From assembly GCF_900156375.1 (NCBI RefSeq), contig NZ_FTNK01000020.1, positions 1 through 64,000 on the forward strand: DNA of 64,000 nt, given 5' to 3'. Below are positions 59,639 through 64,000 of the stretch, piece by piece (the stretch's first letter is position 1; the number at the start of each line of letters is the position of its first letter). Both the position numbers and the translations under genes were made by a program. This DNA is from Paenibacillus macquariensis (lineage in GTDB: Bacteria > Bacillota > Bacilli > Paenibacillales > Paenibacillaceae). The notes beneath the pieces were generated by a model that saw only the letters and a list, made by a program, of their open reading frames with translations, was not told the DNA's origin and did not search any database.

Positions 59639-60541
59639 TTAGATGAATAGCTTTTGTTTATCGAATAGTCGATACAGTTCCTGTTTATCTTCTTCGCTAA
59701 AACTAACTCCATCGCAATAAGCTATGTTTTTCCTCAAGGAGTTCAAAGATGAAGTTCCCATTAAAGTCACATGAATATCCGGATTGCTTAGGCTAAAGCG
59801 CATAGCAGGTTCTATCAATCCTTTAGGCTCTGTCTTTCTTAAAAAGCGTATCATATCCAATCTCCGCTCAACATCTTCCATGTTTTCCTCTTCCAAAAAG
59901 TGTGCTGGCGCATCGGCGAGAACGCCCATACCTAGTACACTTCCGTTCATTACGCCGATACCCATTTCTTTAGCCAGCGGCAACACTTCGTCTTTGGCGG
60001 TATGGTCAATAAGCATGTACCGTGCATAAAATTGGATACTATCGAATAATCCAGTTTTCATGTACTTCAGCAATAGCGGTAGATTTCGCGTCGTCACTCC
60101 GAGGTAGCGAATTTTCCCATCTTGTTTTAGCTTTTGAAGCGCCGGAATAGTCTCTTCTATGATCATTTCCCAAGGTTGAGATTCCACATCATGAATTTGT
60201 AGTAAATCGATCCAATCCGTTTGCAACCGCTGCAAACTATCTTCTACAGATCGAATCGTGCTTGCATAATCGTATTGGCGATCAGAACGAACGGCCTTCG
60301 AAGCTAGAATGACTTGATTCCGTCGCCCTCCGACCAACGCCCTTCCGATTCTTCGCTCCGATTCGCCGTCACCGTAAATAGGCGCCGTATCGATTAGATT
60401 AATTTCCGAATCCAATGCTTCATGAATTAATCGCTCTACTTCGGTTTCATCCGTTTGGCCATATACCCCTCCAAGAGGCGCACCACCTAAGCCTAGCTTG
60501 GAAACTTTGAGCCCCATATTACCGAACGTTGTAAATTGCAT
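59639..60541 (-). CDS. Aldo/keto reductase, sugar dehydrogenase type
   Basis: This 300-residue TIM-barrel oxidoreductase has NLIDTAPIYGDGESERRIG (Asp and Tyr), VILASKAVR (Lys) and DLLQIHDVE (His). It belongs to the branch that contains L-fucose/L-galactose and D-threo-aldose dehydrogenases, so oxidation of a free hexose to a lactone is plausible. It is followed by a mutarotase, as expected for such a reaction. GGGGATGACG precedes the ATG. Confidence 0.9.
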   Translation of the reverse strand: MQFTTFGNMGLKVSKLGLGGAPLGGVYGQTDETEVERLIHEALDSEINLIDTAPIYGDGESERRIGRALVGGRRNQVILASKAVRSDRQYDYASTIRSVEDSLQRLQTDWIDLLQIHDVESQPWEMIIEETIPALQKLKQDGKIRYLGVTTRNLPLLLKYMKTGLFDSIQFYARYMLIDHTAKDEVLPLAKEMGIGVMNGSVLGMGVLADAPAHFLEEENMEDVERRLDMIRFLRKTEPKGLIEPAMRFSLSNPDIHVTLMGTSSLNSLRKNIAYCDGVSFSEEDKQELYRLFDKQKLFI

Positions 60542-60567
60542 ATCGTCATCCCCTCTTAACTGTTGTC

Positions 60568-62499
60568 TTATTTTACTCGTCCTTGTATCAGCATTGATTT
60601 ATGATCCTCAGGCCAAGGCATATCATAGGTTGGTGTATTAACGTAACGTTCCATCGAAGCCTGCAAAGTAATGCCTGTTCCCGCTGGCAGTGAAACCTGA
60701 AGATATCTATCTCCTACAGTAATAGAGTCCGTTACTTCACCCTTTTGATTCATGAGTTCTACTTGCAGAAACCGGTGTTCACCAAACATACCTGCTTGAA
60801 CGATCATTTCCTGATCATCGAACAAACTTGTATTAACCAGATGAAGAGTAACGGAATTCGATGTCAACTTCTCCACCAAAGCGGAAATGCCAGAAGGCAA
60901 CCCTGGTCGTTTGGCCAGAGCGTCGAAATACCTTACGCGACCATGCTGTAGTCCGCCGTGTGAATTATGCATCGGAGCCCCCAAGGTTAGCTGCACAAGT
61001 CCTTCAAAATAAAGCGGACACATTTCTTGCCATGCATGGATGCTAGAGAAGTCACCCTCGCTATACTGATGCGCCCAGTTATGTGGATCGCCTTCTGCTG
61101 AGCGCATTTTGGCTAGCTGATTGCCAATAAGCTCATAGTTTGCGGATAAGATCCGCTCTGGATAATCTGAATTGCACCCCCGAATATATTGATACCAAGG
61201 CTGCGTATTGCCAATGTAATGCTTCGTATTCCGTCCCGTTTTCTTATCGGTACCTGACATCTTCGGTACAATAACCTCGTTCCAATCATGATTTTTAGGG
61301 ATGCGCTCCACGCGCTCAAGATCTTCATCCTCCATCGATATGAACCACAGATATACTGGATAATGTGGTGTTGCTTCACGATAATCCGCCCAACCACTAT
61401 CGAAATGCTTGTGCGGTACGACCCATTTATCCTCTTGTAATTGACGCAGCTCCCAATTCCGATCAAGCTGCTCCCTTGCTAGTTGCAATTTCTTCATGTC
61501 CCCAGTAAGCAAGACGGCATTCATACAGGCATTCGTCAATGGCTCGATAATCGTTAGGAAACCATGCGGCCAGCGCCAGCCATAATATCCCCCCCACCAT
61601 TTGCCGTCATTATATTGTCCAATTTCGCCAGACAAGCCGATATTGTCAGGTATAATCCCACCATTTGTCTGCGTTCTTTCCTCCCAAGCACTTAAATATT
61701 CCGTGATTACATCTCGAAACCGTTCATCACCCGTATGAAGAAAAGCATGCGCGAGCAGGCTCGTAACATTCAAATTCAGTGGAACATCACCGCGATTCAT
61801 GCGCTCATTCATCCTTTGAATAATCTGTTTATATGTTTCATCATCCGACCATGGACACTTTCGACTCGCGAAATCTACACCTGGAATATCTTCGAATGGA
61901 GCCAAATAATCATCCAAAATGCCTCGATGTGTGCTCCAATCCTCCTCCGTCACCTGAAACCTCGGACCCATACTTCCAGTTAAAGGGGAGCGGATCAGCT
62001 TCTTTTCGCTATCATAGTTAGGCGCTTGCGGATCGTCGCCTGAGTACATATTGGCAAAACGTACAGCTCGCTGGCGATCTTTAGGCGTTGCAGGCCCAGC
62101 CAAACCGAGAAAATACAAATAAAGATAGCCTTCACCATGATGCATCCAATCATAATAACGATCAAACTCTCGATGAATTTGCCCATACTCCGTCCATTGC
62201 CAAGTAATCCCTTCCCATATCTTGCGTGATTGCTCATGTAATTCAGCGCTTCCGCCCAGAACGTACAGGAGCGCCAAATTCATAAAGCCTTCATAGGGAT
62301 CATCCGAGCCATCCATACCTGGCCATTCACTCCGCCAAATTAAGGTGCCGTCTGCATGCGTGTATCTTTCGATAAATTCTTGCGCCGCTTGGTTTAGGGT
62401 TTGAAACAACAGCTGCTGCTGTATTGCCCATTGCGGAGGCGTCACTTGTTCGGATGACTTTATTTGGACAGACTTTCTATTAAGTTGATACGAATCCAT
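60568..62499 (-). CDS. Unrecognised 643-residue protein, probable (alpha/alpha) barrel glycan enzyme
   Basis: I do not recognise the family. There is no signal peptide. The first 530 residues are helical with many Trp, Tyr and His in loops (WRSEWPGMDGSDDPYEG near 55, FDRYYDWMHHGEGYLYLYF near 115, YNDGKWWGGYYGWRWPHG near 300, NWAHQYSEGDFSSIHAWQEM near 480, NSHGGLQHGRVRYFD near 533). This repeats the look of (alpha/alpha)-barrel hydrolases and lyases. A beta-rich C-terminal module of about 90 residues follows. GAGGGGAGAGG precedes ATG 62499. It lies between a GH35-like gene and an aldo/keto reductase gene on the same strand, so it probably acts on the same glycan. Catalytic residues cannot be named. 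Confidence 0.75.
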   Translation of the reverse strand: MDSYQLNRKSVQIKSSEQVTPPQWAIQQQLLFQTLNQAAQEFIERYTHADGTLIWRSEWPGMDGSDDPYEGFMNLALLYVLGGSAELHEQSRKIWEGITWQWTEYGQIHREFDRYYDWMHHGEGYLYLYFLGLAGPATPKDRQRAVRFANMYSGDDPQAPNYDSEKKLIRSPLTGSMGPRFQVTEEDWSTHRGILDDYLAPFEDIPGVDFASRKCPWSDDETYKQIIQRMNERMNRGDVPLNLNVTSLLAHAFLHTGDERFRDVITEYLSAWEERTQTNGGIIPDNIGLSGEIGQYNDGKWWGGYYGWRWPHGFLTIIEPLTNACMNAVLLTGDMKKLQLAREQLDRNWELRQLQEDKWVVPHKHFDSGWADYREATPHYPVYLWFISMEDEDLERVERIPKNHDWNEVIVPKMSGTDKKTGRNTKHYIGNTQPWYQYIRGCNSDYPERILSANYELIGNQLAKMRSAEGDPHNWAHQYSEGDFSSIHAWQEMCPLYFEGLVQLTLGAPMHNSHGGLQHGRVRYFDALAKRPGLPSGISALVEKLTSNSVTLHLVNTSLFDDQEMIVQAGMFGEHRFLQVELMNQKGEVTDSITVGDRYLQVSLPAGTGITLQASMERYVNTPTYDMPWPEDHKSMLIQGRVK

Positions 62500-62657
62500 T
62501 ACACCTCTCCCCTCTCTTGTTTTTACTGATTCTTCTCATATAAAGCCTAACAAGTTACCGTGTAGCTGAGAACAATAAATAACAACGATTTTCTGAAATA
62601 ACAACAACCACGACTACTTTTATTTGATTTTTCTCTAAAATTTAATGATAGCTTGTA

Positions 62658-64000
62658 TTATCCTAGCTCGGCGAAATCCTGAAGGGTAACTATCGGATCT
62701 TCCGTCCCATGCAGTTCGAAGATAATGAGTTCATTATCGCCCTCGCGTAAAAGTGGGGCTGGAATATACAATGTTTTTTGCGGTCCGATCTCCCAATAAC
62801 GCCCGAGATTGAAGCCGTTAACGTAAGCGATTCCTTTTGTCCAGCCTTCCAATTTCAAAAATGTATCGCCAATTCCTTCCACCTGAAATCTCCCTTTATA
62901 GAAGGTAGGCGTAAATGATTCGTTGGTCTGCTCTTCCTTAAATACGAGCTCTGCTAAATCGTTCAACGGGAGCGTATGAATTGTCCAATCATAGAGAAAT
63001 TGCAGACCAAGACGAACGCCTTCAGTTATGCCTTTGGGATCCTTTAATTTGTATCCGTAATTGATTCGCCCCTGATTTTCCACGAGTATGCTTAATACCG
63101 CGCCTTGGGCTGGAATATCCAGCACGATATCTCCATCTGATATATCCGTTTCTACATCATGCGTATTGCGTTCAACGACACCTTGAAAAACCCCATCCAG
63201 AAAGACGAGAGCGCGATCTCTTACTTCTTGAATGGCTAATTTCATTTGGGATAAAGGTCCTTTAACGCGAGAAGTGTACAAAATAAAACCGTAATCCTGC
63301 CCGAACCTTTCCATCGCTTCCGGATAAGGGCTCTGGATTGGCGTAGTCAACTGAGACAGCGAGTCAAACAAACGTGCTTGTTCTCTAAAGCGGACTTCTC
63401 CAAAATGCTTTTTAGGAATCGCAGGAGGTAATGCAATCTGCTCTATTTCGGCATACTTCACAATCACTTCACGAACTGCCATATACTTATCCGTGATGTC
63501 TCCAGATTCATTCAACAAAGCGTCGTAATCATAGCTCGTCACCGTTGATTCATATTTCCCCAGATCATTCGCACCGTTATAAAACCCGAAATTGGTCCCG
63601 CCATGGAACATATAAAAGTTAACGGATGCTCCAACATTCAGCATTTGATCCAGAGCGTCCGCTGCATCAATAATAGGCCCGCCGTTTGTACACAGAAGCG
63701 GTAAAAATTTAGGGATTAATATATCGTAATACGCATCAATTTTGGCCAAATAAGAGGGATGACTACAGCGCAAGCGCATATGGTCTTCTTTTAAAAGCCA
63801 AGCAGGCAATCCTCCAAATTCCCATTCCGCACAAATATACGGACTCGGACGCACGATTACGAACAAGCCCTGCTCATCCGCCAACCGAACGAATCGAATG
63901 ACGTCCGCCATACGCTCGAAGTTAAATTCACCTTCAATAGGCTCATGTAAATTCCAGGGAACGTAAATTTCCACCGTATTCAAACCGCAAGCTTTTAATT
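62658..64000 (-). CDS. GH35-like beta-galactosidase, catalytic segment missing (5' end outside window)
   Basis: The frame is open to the right edge and reads LKACGLNTVEIYVPWNLHEP, the start of the GH35 barrel. It continues with ICAEWEFGGLPAWLL and CTNGGPII. At residue about 105 (near 63668) it jumps directly to DAADALDQMLNVGASVNFYM and FHGGTNFGFYNGAN. Normal GH35 enzymes have about 120-130 residues between these parts, holding the acid/base Glu (ENEYGS) and the nucleophile Glu (MEFWNGWFDHW). Both are absent, although the frame stays open. The C-terminal galactose-binding-like domains are intact. The product is predicted inactive as a hydrolase. Confidence 0.85.
   Translation of the reverse strand, partial: LKACGLNTVEIYVPWNLHEPIEGEFNFERMADVIRFVRLADEQGLFVIVRPSPYICAEWEFGGLPAWLLKEDHMRLRCSHPSYLAKIDAYYDILIPKFLPLLCTNGGPIIDAADALDQMLNVGASVNFYMFHGGTNFGFYNGANDLGKYESTVTSYDYDALLNESGDITDKYMAVREVIVKYAEIEQIALPPAIPKKHFGEVRFREQARLFDSLSQLTTPIQSPYPEAMERFGQDYGFILYTSRVKGPLSQMKLAIQEVRDRALVFLDGVFQGVVERNTHDVETDISDGDIVLDIPAQGAVLSILVENQGRINYGYKLKDPKGITEGVRLGLQFLYDWTIHTLPLNDLAELVFKEEQTNESFTPTFYKGRFQVEGIGDTFLKLEGWTKGIAYVNGFNLGRYWEIGPQKTLYIPAPLLREGDNELIIFELHGTEDPIVTLQDFAELG

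Noticed and set aside
1-64000. CRISPR arrays, tRNA or rRNA genes, prophage or defence islands
   Set aside because: No regularly spaced repeats, tRNA-like cloverleaf sequences, rRNA stretches, phage structural genes or known defence genes were seen on reading.

Overview
The window looks like chromosome of a low-to-mid GC, spore-former-type Firmicute, most likely Paenibacillus. The reasons are strong AGGAGG ribosome sites, a FapR-controlled fabH-fabF pair, Btr-like AraC/siderophore-binding fusions, LplB/YtcP-type sugar ABC permeases beside a YesN-type membrane AraC regulator, and many glycan-handling genes. No rRNA, tRNA, CRISPR array or prophage was seen. An IS3-type transposase fragment lies at the left edge.

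Region 1 (about 0.4-7.1 kb) is a Fur-type iron module: a ferredoxin-NADP reductase-like flavoprotein, two siderophore-binding lipoproteins and two AraC regulators. One regulator is a Btr-like AraC-binding protein fusion. The other runs in frame, without a stop codon, through a perfect Fur box and a ribosome site into the next lipoprotein. A decayed stretch (4.2-5.06 kb) holds hydrolase and ABC-ATPase fragments. Region 2 (7.3-13.8 kb) has an LtaS-type enzyme, two unknown membrane proteins, long AT-rich gaps, and a deletion scar joining a broken GH110 gene to a broken AraC gene. Region 3 (13.8-24 kb) has fabF/fabH with a FapR box, a PadR regulator with two proteins carrying an unusual repeated aromatic two-helix motif, a second Fur-controlled binding protein with two FecCD permeases and an ATPase, and an SPFH protein.

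Region 4 (24-32.6 kb) is mostly ordinary: a dead WG-repeat gene, an HpaB-family monooxygenase, an rRNA methyltransferase with a pseudouridine synthase, an aldo/keto reductase, and a DeoR-EamA-metallophosphoesterase group. Region 5 (32.9-46.4 kb) is the most interesting part. A minus-strand series from an IclR regulator at 44.5 kb to lutC at 35.3 kb encodes a nearly complete non-phosphorylative 6-deoxyhexose (L-fucose or L-rhamnose) route: mutarotase, two SDR dehydrogenases, lactonase, a split UxaA-type dehydratase, and a diketo-acid hydrolase. It ends in LutABC, which would oxidise the L-lactate released. Region 6 (46.5-64 kb) is a glycan locus: a GH38 enzyme, an SDR, a membrane AraC regulator, a type I sugar ABC importer without its ATPase, a Gfo/Idh/MocA oxidoreductase, GH43, a second mutarotase, an aldo/keto reductase, an unrecognised 643-residue protein, and a GH35-like protein whose catalytic segment is missing. 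It also contains the scar of a deleted DUF5054 paralogue.

Gene decay by deletion is a recurring theme (GH110/AraC, DUF5054 remnant, GH35, WG repeat, ABC ATPase). Functions are assigned by reading motifs only; no database search was possible.
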